From NCBI RefSeq assembly GCF_030652515.1, contig NZ_JAUSAR010000010.1:1-64000 (forward strand): 64,000 nucleotides of DNA, read 5' to 3'. This stretch comes from Aquabacterium sp. Lineage in GTDB: Bacteria; Pseudomonadota; Gammaproteobacteria; Burkholderiales; Burkholderiaceae_C. Both the position numbers and the translations under genes were made by a program. Shown here in pieces: positions 49,309 to 57,607 of the stretch. The stretch's first letter is position 1. Every line of letters starts with the position of its first letter. The notes beneath the pieces are model-generated. The model was not told the DNA's origin. It ran no database searches and worked only from the letters and a program-made list of their open reading frames with translations.

Positions 49309-50088
49309 TCAGCCCTGTGGTTTCTGCCACACCGATCCAGAGGCCGTCACGGCCTGTTTCCCCAGCGGGCCTTGCAGCCATTTCACCAACAGCTTGCCAG
49401 CGGGGTGGGGGGTTTTGAACGAGCGGGCGACCTGGCAGGTCAGCCACAGGCGGGGATCCTGGTCGACCAGGACTTTGCGGGCTTGGCGTTCAGCGCGGGA
49501 CATTTTTTGCCAATCTGCCATGGTCAACCATTGATAAGGTGGCAGCGAAGTGCCAGCCGACGCACTGCTGGCGGCCCGGGCGGGCAAATGCTGGGCACCC
49601 AGGGTGCTGGTCAAGGTGTCGCTCAGGCCAGCCAAGGCTGAATCCTTGGGTGCTGGCAGCCAGCGGCAGGCACCCGCCGCCTGGCCGGCCAGGATCTGAT
49701 GCAAGGCGCGGACCACGTCATGCTCACCGCGCACGCCCGCCGGGTCGGACGCAGGCCCCACCAGCAAGACCTGGGTGCGCGCCAGCGTGTGGCGATCGTG
49801 GATCAGGCCTTGTTGCTCCAGGCGGTCGGCCAAGGGGTGGCTCAGGAACAGGCCGATGGGCAGCTCGCCCGATTCCAGCTGCCGCAAGATGGTGCCCGAG
49901 GGTTCGCGCACCCAATTGGCCGCCAGGCCCAGGTCTCGGCCCATGGCGGCTTTCCAGCGCCCAGCCAGGCCGGTGTCTTGCAGCAGGCCATCGACCCCCA
50001 GGCGCACCGGCTCGGCGCTTTGGGCCCACGTTGATCCAGGCAGGCTCAGCCCGCCGACGATCCATCCCATCCAATCCCGTCGATTCAT
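49309..50088 (-). CDS. Periplasmic substrate-binding protein, TupA-like (tungstate/molybdate)
   Basis: 259 aa with a short signal peptide (MNRRDWMGWIVGGLSLPGSTWAQ; the RR pair suggests possible Tat export). The central part HTLARTQVLLVGPASDPAGV matches the TupA pattern RRxVMxNDFVIVGPxxDPAG, so tungstate is at least as likely as molybdate. The family's TTST oxyanion-binding loop is not obvious at the N-terminus (it reads GVDGLLQDTGLAG), so the anion site may be changed. First gene of the operon. Specificity uncertain. Confidence 0.72.
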   Translation of the reverse strand: MNRRDWMGWIVGGLSLPGSTWAQSAEPVRLGVDGLLQDTGLAGRWKAAMGRDLGLAANWVREPSGTILRQLESGELPIGLFLSHPLADRLEQQGLIHDRHTLARTQVLLVGPASDPAGVRGEHDVVRALHQILAGQAAGACRWLPAPKDSALAGLSDTLTSTLGAQHLPARAASSASAGTSLPPYQWLTMADWQKMSRAERQARKVLVDQDPRLWLTCQVARSFKTPHPAGKLLVKWLQGPLGKQAVTASGSVWQKPQG

Positions 50089-50197
50089 CGTTCCACCTTA
50101 TCAAGGGCACGGCCTATTGTCGCGTAGTGGAATCCAGGGCTTGCCGACAAGCTGGCGCGGTGTTTGCTGTGTGACAGAGTTGGCACCCTGGCGGGAA

Positions 50198-50214
50198 CCC
50201 CTCGGAAAGGGGGG
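50198..50214. promoter_or_regulatory. CCCCT-N5-AGGGG palindrome, site F
   Basis: CCCCTCGGAAAGGGGGG, arms as in the other sites with a 5-nt spacer. It is 117 bp before the binding-protein gene (minus) and 186 bp before pckG (plus), so either could be the target. The spacer differs from the others in lacking the TGAAC/TGATC-type core, making it the least certain exact-arm site. Confidence 0.45.
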
Positions 50215-50293
50215 GAACTCAAACGAGAAGGGGTGGACTAAACTACGAGGTTTCGCTGTTTGGCAATTTTGCCCGGCGAGCCCGTTGCCATTT

Positions 50294-50318
50294 CCTGCCG
50301 GGAGTGTCAGCCGGCAGG
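50294..50318. promoter_or_regulatory. Perfect inverted repeat in the pckG leader
   Basis: CCTGCCGG / CCGGCAGG, 8-bp arms with a 9-nt gap, ending 72 nt before the pckG ATG. It could be an operator or an mRNA hairpin. No T-run follows. Confidence 0.45.
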
Positions 50319-50390
50319 GTGTCGAGAGCGCGGCCCGCAAGCTGCCGCCGCGCTGTCGAGACCCTGTTTTTTACTTTTGGAGCCATCGTC

Positions 50391-52259
50391 ATGAACCAAA
50401 CCGTCTCGCAGGGGGTGCCTTTGAACGCCCCCGCTTACGTCAAGAATGCCAAGCTGATCGCCTGGGTGGCCGAGATCGCCGCCCTGACGCAAGCCAAGGA
50501 CATCTACTGGTGCGATGGCACTGAAGAAGAATACAACCGCTTCTGCAACCAGTTGGTTGCCGCTGGCAGCTTCAAGAAGCTGAACCCCGAACTGCGCCCC
50601 AACAGCTACCTGGCCGTGACCGACCCGTCCGACGTGGCCCGCGTGGAAGACCGCACCTTCATTTGCTCCGACCGCAAGGAAGACGCCGGCCCCACCAACA
50701 ACTGGTGCGAGCCCTTGGAGATGCGTGCCAAGCTGCAAACTGGCGAAGGCGCCTTGTTCAAGGGCTGCATGAAGGGCCGCACCATGTACGTGGTGCCTTT
50801 CAGCATGGGCCCCTTGGGTTCGCCCATCGCCCACATCGGTGTCGAGCTGTCTGACAGTGCCTATGTGGCCGTCAACATGAAGCTCATGACCCGCATGGGC
50901 AAGGGCGTGATCGACGTGCTGGGCGCCGATGGCGAGTTCGTGCCTTGCGTGCACACCGTGGGCGCCCCGCTGGAAGCCGGTCAAAAAGACAGCGTCTGGC
51001 CTTGCAACCCCACCGTCAAGTACATCGTCCACTACCCCGCCACGCGCGAAATCTGGTCCTATGGCTCCGGCTACGGCGGCAATGCCTTGCTGGGCAAGAA
51101 GTGCTTCGCCCTGCGCATCGCCTCCACCATGGGCCGCGACCAAGGCTGGCTGGCCGAGCACATGCTGCTCCTGGGCGTGACCGACCCGCAAGGCAAGAAG
51201 TCGCACATCGCGGCGGCTTTCCCCAGCGCCTGCGGCAAGACCAACTTCTCGATGCTGATCCCGCCTGAGGGCTACAAGGGCTGGAAAGTCACCACCATCG
51301 GCGACGACATCGCCTGGATCAAGCCCGGAGCCGACGGCCGCCTGTACGCCATCAACCCCGAGGCCGGTTACTTCGGCGTGGCGCCTGGCACCAACGACCT
51401 GACCAACCACAACTGCATGCAGTCGGTCCTGCGTGACACGATCTTCACCAACGTGGCCCTGACCGACGACGGCGATGTGTGGTGGGAAGGCATGACCGAC
51501 ACGCCCCCAGCGCACCTGATCGACTGGCAAGGCAAGGATTGGACGCCCCAGATTGCCAAGGAAACTGGCGCGAAGGCCGCGCACCCCAACGCCCGCTTCA
51601 CCGTGGCCGCGACCAACAATCCGGCACTTGACCCTGAGTGGGACAACCCCGCTGGCGTGGCCATCGACGCCTTCATCTTTGGCGGCCGCCGCTCCACCAC
51701 CGTGCCCCTGGTGACCGAGGCCCGTGACTGGACCGAAGGTGTCTACATGGCTGCGACCATGGGTTCCGAAACCACCGCCGCCGCTTTTGGCGCGCAAGGC
51801 GTGGTTCGCCGCGACCCCTTCGCCATGCTGCCCTTCATGGGCTACAACATGAGCGATTACTTCCAGCACTGGCTGGACGTGGGCGCCAAGTTGCAAAACG
51901 CTGGTCACAAGACGCCGCCTGTGTATTGCGTGAACTGGTTCCGCAAGGGCGCTGACGGCAAGTTCGTCTGGCCTGGCTATGGCGAGAACATGCGCGTTCT
52001 GGAATGGATCCTGGGCCGCATCGCAGGTACCGCCAAGGGCGTGGACAACGCTTTCGGCCTGAGCCCCACCTACGAAGACATCAACTGGACGGGCCTGAAC
52101 TTCACCAAGGAACAGTTCCAGTCGGTGATCGGCATCGACACGGCGGCCTGGACGCAAGAGCTGAAGCTGCACGACGAATTGTTCCAGCAACTGTCGTATC
52201 ACCTGCCGGCCGAGATGCCCGCCACCAAGGCCAAAATCGAGCAGCGCCTGGCCGCTTGA
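50391..52259 (+). CDS. pckG: Phosphoenolpyruvate carboxykinase (GTP)
   Basis: Converts oxaloacetate plus GTP to PEP plus CO2, the gluconeogenic exit from the TCA cycle. Motifs of the GTP type: [10 protein letters not shown]..., [25 protein letters not shown] (P-loop with the hyper-reactive cysteine), GDDIAWIK (metal site) and the FIFGGRR segment. 622 aa, the normal size; the ATP-type enzyme is shorter and different. The ATG at 50391 replaces the earlier track start, which lies in the leader. Cytosolic. Confidence 0.97.
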   Translation: MNQTVSQGVPLNAPAYVKNAKLIAWVAEIAALTQAKDIYWCDGTEEEYNRFCNQLVAAGSFKKLNPELRPNSYLAVTDPSDVARVEDRTFICSDRKEDAGPTNNWCEPLEMRAKLQTGEGALFKGCMKGRTMYVVPFSMGPLGSPIAHIGVELSDSAYVAVNMKLMTRMGKGVIDVLGADGEFVPCVHTVGAPLEAGQKDSVWPCNPTVKYIVHYPATREIWSYGSGYGGNALLGKKCFALRIASTMGRDQGWLAEHMLLLGVTDPQGKKSHIAAAFPSACGKTNFSMLIPPEGYKGWKVTTIGDDIAWIKPGADGRLYAINPEAGYFGVAPGTNDLTNHNCMQSVLRDTIFTNVALTDDGDVWWEGMTDTPPAHLIDWQGKDWTPQIAKETGAKAAHPNARFTVAATNNPALDPEWDNPAGVAIDAFIFGGRRSTTVPLVTEARDWTEGVYMAATMGSETTAAAFGAQGVVRRDPFAMLPFMGYNMSDYFQHWLDVGAKLQNAGHKTPPVYCVNWFRKGADGKFVWPGYGENMRVLEWILGRIAGTAKGVDNAFGLSPTYEDINWTGLNFTKEQFQSVIGIDTAAWTQELKLHDELFQQLSYHLPAEMPATKAKIEQRLAA

Positions 52260-52273
52260 TTTTTCTTGATGTG

Positions 52274-52300
52274 CAAGAGGGGCCCGTTGGGGCCCTTTTC
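52274..52300 (+). terminator. Intrinsic terminator after pckG
   Basis: Stem AGGGGCCC / GGGCCCTTTT with GTTG loop, followed by a T-rich tail (TTTTCTATTT). Placed 15-40 nt past the pckG stop. Confidence 0.85.
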
Positions 52301-52349
52301 TATTTAAAAAATCTGCAATATTTACTTGCCTAACTCATTTGTAACTCAA

Positions 52350-52390
52350 AACCCTTAGGGTTGTTACTTCTTTTCCCTAGAACAGGGGGT
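52350..52390. promoter_or_regulatory. Variant CCCCT-N5-AGGGG palindrome, site E, with neighbouring AACCCT-N-AGGGTT
   Basis: TCCCTAGAACAGGGGGT at 52374-52390 has one changed arm base. 25 bp upstream is a second dyad, AACCCTTAGGGTT. A TATAAA hexamer starts at 52413, and the sequence where its -35 should be (TATGAC) is unlike TTGACA. Site E would therefore overlap the -35 position, as expected for a class II activator. The target is the PEP-CTERM gene at 52484. Confidence 0.55.
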
Positions 52391-52483
52391 ATGACCGCCT
52401 GGTGTCGTGGCATATAAAAGAGCAGTCGCGGTCCTGAAGTATTTTGGGTCAGCGATCCGTTTGATAACTATTGGAGGTTGCTT

Positions 52484-52963
52484 ATGAAATTGAAAATGTT
52501 GGTAGCTGCTGCTTCCCTCGTGGTGGCCGGTTCGGCAATGGCTGGTGCGCCAGCTTTGCCCGGTGGCGATCTGGGTGCCTTGACACCCACGCCAGCTTTG
52601 TTCCTGGCGCAAGGCGCTTCGTTCAATGGCGGCACGATCGCTGATCTGTTCACCTTCACGGTGGGCGGCAACAGCGACGTGATCGGCTCGATCGGTGGCT
52701 ACGGCGCCACCTTCAGCTCCGTCCTGATCGATGGTGTGGCCACTTCGTTGACGTCGACCACGACGGGCTACGGGTTCAGCTTCACCGGTCTGTCGGCTGG
52801 TTCGCACACCCTGAAGGTTGAAGGCGCTTACACGGGCCTGTACACCTACATCGGCAGTGCTTACGCCACGCCTTCGGCCGTGCCTGAGCCAGAGTCCCTG
52901 GCCCTGATCTTCGCAGGTCTGGGTGTGGTGGGTCTGGTGGCTCGTCGCCGTCAAGCAGTCTGA
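52484..52963 (+). CDS. Small PEP-CTERM sorting domain protein
   Basis: 159-residue secreted protein. Signal peptide MKLKMLVAAASLVVAGSAMAG; a Gly/Thr/Ser-rich beta-type body with a DLFTFTVGG segment reminiscent of FxDxF-type PEP-CTERM proteins; sorting tail VPEPESLALIFAGLGVVGLVARRRQAV. The ATG has TTGGAGG 6 nt upstream, better than the TTG used in the track. Expected to be anchored or released by an exosortase and perhaps tied to exopolysaccharide. Function unknown. Confidence 0.92.
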   Translation: MKLKMLVAAASLVVAGSAMAGAPALPGGDLGALTPTPALFLAQGASFNGGTIADLFTFTVGGNSDVIGSIGGYGATFSSVLIDGVATSLTSTTTGYGFSFTGLSAGSHTLKVEGAYTGLYTYIGSAYATPSAVPEPESLALIFAGLGVVGLVARRRQAV

Positions 52964-52980
52964 TTTTTGTCAGACCAAGA

Positions 52981-53007
52981 AAAAGCGCCCCTTGGGGCGC
53001 TTTTTTG
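52981..53007. terminator. Intrinsic terminator between convergent genes
   Basis: AAAAAGCGCCCC / GGGGCGCTTTTTT, 11-12-bp perfect stem with a two-base apex, A- and T-flanked, so likely bidirectional. It ends the PEP-CTERM gene and lies just past the stop of the convergent esterase gene. Confidence 0.93.
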
Positions 53008-53028
53008 ATGGCCTCTGGCCAAAGTTGA

Positions 53029-54291
53029 TCAGGGGATCAAAGGCGCCAGCCAGTCGGCGAACATGTCGCTCAGCAAGACGCGCTGGGTGGTCGGCTTGGT
53101 TTCATAGGCGCGCATGACCGGGCCCTTGCCATCCAGCAGGTTGTCCACGAACACGCCCACCGAGTTCAGCTTCTTCTCGACAATGCTGGTGCCACCGAAG
53201 GTGACGATGGTGGTGCAGTGCGAACCATTGATGTCACGCTTGTTGGGGATGTAGTAACCCACGTTGGTCGGTGTCATCTGGGCGATCCAGGGTTCGATTT
53301 CCTGGCGCCACTTCACGTTCAGCATTTTCAGGCGGTCGGCGTCGGTGGCGGCGTTGGCGATCTCGGGGTAGAACTTCTGGTACGAGAAGGCCGAGAAGTT
53401 GGTGTCCTCCTGGAACATCGTGTAGCCGATGCGGTCATTGGGGAAGATCTTGCCCAGGCCGGCGGTGATCGAGCCCATGTTGTTCGCATCGCCCGCGCCA
53501 GGGTATTTGGTGATCAGCTGGGTGACCAGGCCGTCAGCGCCGTCCAGGCCCCAGACTTCGCGGATCTTGTTGTGCAGCAGCACGGACGGGGCCTGCTCGG
53601 GCGTGGCAGTGCGGGGCACGTTGAACAGCGGGCCGGAGTCAGCCGCCAGGGCCATCTTCTTGGGCTTGAGCGTGGTGCGGAAGGCCGCGTAGTTGGCCGT
53701 GGAGCCCACGCCACCGGCCGAGAAGCCAGTCAGCAGCAGGTGGTCGGGCTGGGGCATGTTCTTGGCCATCCAGTTCGCCACGGCTTGCGCGTTGATGGCG
53801 CCGCGGTGGAAATACGTCATGGGGTTGGCCGGGTCGGTGTTGTTGTACACGTTGACCTTGTTGCCGGTGTGCACGTCGCCGGTGCAATACGTCAGGTAGA
53901 CGATGTTCCAGCTTTGGGTCTGCACGGCTTGCAGCGGGTGGATGCGGGCGGTGAAGGGGGTCACCAGGCCGAGGTGGGCCTGGCGGTTCCAGTCACTCAT
54001 GTAGTTCTCAGGGATGCCATCGGGGTTGACGGCGTTGAGCAGCGAGCCGCCCTTGCACGCGGCCTGGTCCCAGCAGGCGCCGCCGCCTTCGAACATCACG
54101 ACGGCTTTGCTGTTGAAAGGTGTGCGGTTGACGAAGAAGCGATAGGGCGTGCCATTGCCGCAAGTGGCGCCGCTGGAGGCGGGCAACTCGACCATCTCCC
54201 ATTTGAAGTAGGCGGCGTGGGCGGCCAGGCTGGTCAGCAGGGTGACGCCAACGGCCTTTGCCGTGGCCACCATCAGTGATTTCAAATTCAT
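53029..54291 (-). CDS. Secreted pectinacetylesterase (PAE/Notum)-family hydrolase
   Basis: 420 aa from the ATG giving MNLKSLMVATAKAVGVTLLTSLAAHA, a signal peptide. Alpha/beta hydrolase motifs: VVMFEGGGACWD (oxyanion region), IVYLTYCTGDVHTG, nucleophile elbow TGFSAGGVGST, and a late HCTTIVTF histidine. The family removes acyl esters from polysaccharides or proteins; the true substrate is unknown. As an exported enzyme it is a good candidate cargo for the T2SS in this window. Site D lies upstream. Confidence 0.85.
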   Translation of the reverse strand: MNLKSLMVATAKAVGVTLLTSLAAHAAYFKWEMVELPASSGATCGNGTPYRFFVNRTPFNSKAVVMFEGGGACWDQAACKGGSLLNAVNPDGIPENYMSDWNRQAHLGLVTPFTARIHPLQAVQTQSWNIVYLTYCTGDVHTGNKVNVYNNTDPANPMTYFHRGAINAQAVANWMAKNMPQPDHLLLTGFSAGGVGSTANYAAFRTTLKPKKMALAADSGPLFNVPRTATPEQAPSVLLHNKIREVWGLDGADGLVTQLITKYPGAGDANNMGSITAGLGKIFPNDRIGYTMFQEDTNFSAFSYQKFYPEIANAATDADRLKMLNVKWRQEIEPWIAQMTPTNVGYYIPNKRDINGSHCTTIVTFGGTSIVEKKLNSVGVFVDNLLDGKGPVMRAYETKPTTQRVLLSDMFADWLAPLIP

Positions 54292-54388
54292 GTCAACGCT
54301 CCATGGGTGAAAGGTGTCTTCCAATGACATGGAGTTTGAAACACGGTGTTTTTTCAAGGCCCTGGGCATTCCCCTGAGAGTTTGGCTT

Positions 54389-54406
54389 CCCCCTGAAATC
54401 AGGGGG
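54389..54406. promoter_or_regulatory. CCCCCT-N6-AGGGGG palindrome, site D
   Basis: CCCCCTGAAATCAGGGGG, with 6-bp arms but a 6-nt spacer instead of 5, centred 106 bp before the esterase start (minus strand). A half-site CCCCTGAGAG lies 19 bp away on the gene side. A separate small dyad AAACACGGTGTTT is at 54339-54351. Confidence 0.55.
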
Positions 54407-54476
54407 CGCCAACTGTCAATCGCCTGACGGTTGCGCCGTTTAACGCTGCGGGTTGACCCTTGAGCGCTTCATTCCG

Positions 54477-55388
54477 TCAGGCCAGCCATTCGATGCCGGG
54501 CAGCTTGGCACACTGCTGGCGCATGATCAGGGCCATGTCCTGCATGTAGGGCTGGGTGGCGAGGGCTTTGGGGCAGATGGCGTGCAGTTCGCTCCACAGG
54601 CCTTTGGGGCCGATGGGCACGGCTTTGACGTAGTCGTGCTCCAGGTAGCTTTGCAGGCCCCAGCTGGGCAGGGCGGCGATGCCTCGGCGGCTGGCCACCA
54701 GTTGCACGATGGCCACCGTGAGTTCGGCGGTGCGGCGCGCGGGTTCGATGCCCGCGGGCTTGAGGACTTCGCGGATCAGGTCGATGCGCTGCTCGGGCAC
54801 GGGGTAGGTGATGAGGGTTTCGCCCTCGAAATCCTGGGCCACGAGGTGGCGTTTGTTCCGCAGGCGGTGCTCGTTGGCGACCACGGCCAGGATCTCGAAG
54901 CGGAACAGCGGTTCAACCGACCAGGGGCGCTGGGCTTTGGGTTTGGAGCCGATGACCAGGTCGGCGCGGCCTTCTTTGAGCAAGGCCAGCGGGTCGGCGT
55001 GGAAGCCGGCCACCAGGTCAACTTCGACCTCGGGCCAGCGCTGGCGGAACTCGTGCATCACGGGCATCAGCCAGTCGAAGCAGGTGTGGCATTCAAGCAC
55101 GATGCGCAGCTCGCCACCGGCACCGCCTTTGAGGCGCTGCAGATCGCGCTCAGCGGCGCCGATGTCGGCCAACACGGTGCGGGCCAGGGCGAGCAGGCGT
55201 TCGCCTGCGGGGGTGAAGCGCAGGCCTTGGCGGGTGCGCTCGAACAGGGCCTGGCCGTGGTGGTTTTCCAGCGCGCGGATCTGGTGCGACAGGGCCGATT
55301 GACTGAGGTGCACCCGCTCGGCGGCGGTGGCCAGTTTGCCGGTGTCGGCGATGGCAACCAGGGACTTGAGGTGGCGGACTTCGATCAT
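54477..55388 (-). CDS. metR: LysR-family regulator, MetR-like
   Basis: 303 aa, N-terminal winged helix (HLKSLVAIADTGKLATAAERVHLSQSALSHQIRALE) and a periplasmic-binding-protein-like effector domain. The segment LRIVLECHTCFDWLMPVMHEF matches MetR (homocysteine-responsive activator of methionine genes) rather than general LysR proteins. Start overlaps the stop of the RlmN/Cfr-like gene (ATGA), so it is co-translated with it. No met gene is next to it. Confidence 0.85.
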   Translation of the reverse strand: MIEVRHLKSLVAIADTGKLATAAERVHLSQSALSHQIRALENHHGQALFERTRQGLRFTPAGERLLALARTVLADIGAAERDLQRLKGGAGGELRIVLECHTCFDWLMPVMHEFRQRWPEVEVDLVAGFHADPLALLKEGRADLVIGSKPKAQRPWSVEPLFRFEILAVVANEHRLRNKRHLVAQDFEGETLITYPVPEQRIDLIREVLKPAGIEPARRTAELTVAIVQLVASRRGIAALPSWGLQSYLEHDYVKAVPIGPKGLWSELHAICPKALATQPYMQDMALIMRQQCAKLPGIEWLA

Positions 55389-56434
55389 CGGATCGCGTCA
55401 GGCCGCACGATGCGCACGGGCTGGGGTTTGATCACCACGGCGGCATCGCGGGCGCGCAACTGGCCACAACCGGCGTCCACATCTTGCCCGGCCGATTGGC
55501 GCAGCTTGGTCAGGATGCCGCGCCGGTGCAGGTTGCGCGCGATCTCGGCGGCGCGCTCCCACGATGGGCGCTTGAAGTCGAGTTCATCGACCGTGTTGTA
55601 CGGGATCATGTTCATCAGCGCGTATTTGCCCTTGAGCAGGCGCACGATGCCGTCCATCTCTTCCTCGTTGTCGTTGAGGCCGTCGATCAGGGTCCACTGG
55701 TACTGGATGGGGTAGCCGGTGGCGCGGGCATAGCGCTCGCCTTGCTCGACCAGATCAGCTGGATCGATGCGGGGCGCGCGGGGCAGCAGTTGCGCGCGCA
55801 ACTCGGGCTTGGTGGAGTGCAGCGACAAGGCCAGGGCGGGTTTGACTGTGCCCAGAGGCAGGCGCTCGAAGGCGCGCGGGTCGCCCACGGTCGAGAACAC
55901 CAGATTCTTGTGGCCGATGCCGCCGCAGGTGCCCAGCAGTTCGATGGCTTCGAGCACGTTGTCGAGGTTGTGCGAAGGCTCGCCCATGCCCATGAACACG
56001 ACCTTGGTGACGCGGCGGCGGGCGCGGGCCAGGGCCACCTGGGCGACGATCTCGGCGCTGCCCAACTGGCGCAGCAGGCCGTCCTTGCCGGTCATGCAGA
56101 ACACGCAGCCGACGGCGCAACCCACTTGGGATGACACGCACAGGCCATCGCGGGGCAGCAGCACGCTCTCGACCGTCTGGCCATCTTGCAGGCCGATCAA
56201 CAGGCGGGACGAACCGTCGTCGCCGGGGTGTTCAGAGCGCACCTGAGCCAGGGTGTTCAGGTCAGCCAACAAAGCGGGCAGGGCGTTGCGCACGTCCAGC
56301 GGCAAGAAGTCTTCCGGGCGGCGCTTGCCGCTGTCCATGGGCAGCGCCTGCGACCACAGCCGCAAGATTTTGTCTTCGTGGCAGGGCTTGGCGCCGTGGG
56401 CGCGCAAACGCTGGCGGATGTCGTCAATGCGCAT
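55385..56434 (-). CDS. Radical SAM RNA methyltransferase, RlmN/Cfr family
   Basis: 349 aa. Radical SAM cluster motif CAVGCVFC, family blocks SSQVGCAVGC, VVFMGMGEPSHNLDNV, STVGDPRAFERL and LSLHSTKPELRAQLLP, and a C-terminal cysteine in DVDAGCGQL corresponding to the methyl-carrying cysteine. Family chemistry: methylation of adenine C2 or C8 in rRNA (and tRNA for RlmN). It looks like a side branch, not the housekeeping RlmN that usually sits near ndk. It overlaps metR downstream and araC upstream. Confidence 0.87.
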   Translation of the reverse strand: MRIDDIRQRLRAHGAKPCHEDKILRLWSQALPMDSGKRRPEDFLPLDVRNALPALLADLNTLAQVRSEHPGDDGSSRLLIGLQDGQTVESVLLPRDGLCVSSQVGCAVGCVFCMTGKDGLLRQLGSAEIVAQVALARARRRVTKVVFMGMGEPSHNLDNVLEAIELLGTCGGIGHKNLVFSTVGDPRAFERLPLGTVKPALALSLHSTKPELRAQLLPRAPRIDPADLVEQGERYARATGYPIQYQWTLIDGLNDNEEEMDGIVRLLKGKYALMNMIPYNTVDELDFKRPSWERAAEIARNLHRRGILTKLRQSAGQDVDAGCGQLRARDAAVVIKPQPVRIVRPDAIR

Positions 56435-57497
56435 GGGGTGGCAGTGTAGGCGCTGCGGCCTGGCGCCAGGTGCTCGGCGATGAGCCCGTCCAGCGCTTGA
56501 AGGCGCGGGTGAAGGCGCTGACCTCGGAGAACCCCAGCAGGAAGGAGATTTCGCCCACCGAGTATTGGGCGGCGGCCAGGTAATCCAGCGCGAGCTGGTG
56601 GCGCGTCTGGTTGAGCACGTCGCGGTAGCTGGTGTCCAGCTCGGCCAGGCGGCGCTGCAGGGTGCGCAGGGTCATGGCCAGGCGGCGGGCGACGTCGTCC
56701 TGGCGGGGCTCGCCACTGGGCAGCATCTCTTTCAGCACGGCGGCCAGTTGCTGGGGCAGGCCGCGATCAGGCCAGTGCGAGCGGTAGCGGTCCATGGCCT
56801 CTTCGCTGGCCTTGACGACTGCCAGGTTGGCGAAGGACAGGGGCTTGTGCAGCGTGGCGTGGTCAACCACCAGGGCGTTGTCCTCACAACCGTAGAGGGG
56901 CGTGCAGCGGAAGACTTTTTCGAACTTGGCGTGGTCTTTGGGGCGCTGGCGTTGCAGGCGCAATTCGAGCGGGACGAAGTCGCGGCCATAGAGCATGCGT
57001 GAGCCGCGCACCAGGGTGAGCATGGCGTAGTCGAAGATGCTCCAGACGGTGGCCGCGTTGGCGGTGCCCAGCAGGGCCTGGTCACCCGTGATGGTGAGGC
57101 GCCCAGCGCCCTCGTCCAGGTGAAAGCGCACGTCGGCGGCATCAGTCACCACGTGGGCGTAGCGCGCCAGGCGCAGGTACATCTGGGCCAGGTTCTCGGA
57201 GGCCATCAGGGCGTAGCCCAGGGCGGTGAAGTTCAGGGGCAGGAACTGCAGAGCCACGTCCACGCCCAGCAGCTCTTCGCCTGTGGCCTGCAGGGCTTTT
57301 TGCCAGAAGGCCAGGCCCAGGTGGGCGGGGTAGCGCGCCATGGGGTCGCTCAGGGTGGACAGGTCCAAGCCCACTTCGCGCAGCAGGGCGTCGGCGTCCA
57401 CGCCGCGCTTGTCCACGGCGCTTTTGGCGGCCAGCAGCCAGCTGCGCAGGGCAGAGGCGTCGGAGGCGGGCAAGGCGGAAGGCGGCTGGGAACTCAT
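56424..57497 (-). CDS. AraC-family transcriptional regulator
   Basis: 357 aa starting at MSSQPPSALPA; the longer track frame lies in the divergent promoter. The ligand domain resembles the OruR/arabinose-binding type (FWQKALQATGEELLGVDVALQFLPLNF...), and the C-terminus has the HTH pair (YSVGEISFLLGFSEVSAFTRAFKRWTGSSPSTWR). It diverges from two acyl-CoA dehydrogenase genes, its likely targets, and its 3' end overlaps the RNA methyltransferase start by 11 bp. Confidence 0.88.
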   Translation of the reverse strand: MSSQPPSALPASDASALRSWLLAAKSAVDKRGVDADALLREVGLDLSTLSDPMARYPAHLGLAFWQKALQATGEELLGVDVALQFLPLNFTALGYALMASENLAQMYLRLARYAHVVTDAADVRFHLDEGAGRLTITGDQALLGTANAATVWSIFDYAMLTLVRGSRMLYGRDFVPLELRLQRQRPKDHAKFEKVFRCTPLYGCEDNALVVDHATLHKPLSFANLAVVKASEEAMDRYRSHWPDRGLPQQLAAVLKEMLPSGEPRQDDVARRLAMTLRTLQRRLAELDTSYRDVLNQTRHQLALDYLAAAQYSVGEISFLLGFSEVSAFTRAFKRWTGSSPSTWRQAAAPTLPPHAH

Positions 57498-57607
57498 GGC
57501 GACAGGGTGGGCGAGGCAGGTCAGGTCAAGTCGATTGGCGCAAAGGGGCAAGTATCGGCGACAGGCGGGGCGCAAGATCATGAGATCTCTCATTTCACGA
57601 CCTCGAC

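Larger units (their letters stand above)
50089..50390. other. Intergenic region between the Mo/W operon and pckG
   Basis: About 300 bp without a gene. It holds site F (50198-50214) and an 8-bp inverted repeat (50294-50318), both annotated separately. A TAAACT hexamer at 50239, 24-27 nt past site F, is a weak -10 candidate for pckG. The minus-strand promoter for the transporter operon is not evident. Confidence 0.6.

Noticed and set aside
50307-52202. Antisense ORF of 631 aa opposite pckG
   Set aside because: Low-complexity antisense of a conserved gene; no domain seen.
52391-52420. Sigma54 (-24/-12) promoter before the small PEP-CTERM gene
   Set aside because: TGGCATATAAAAGAGC has 11 rather than 10 bases between GG and GC and lacks the TTGC core.
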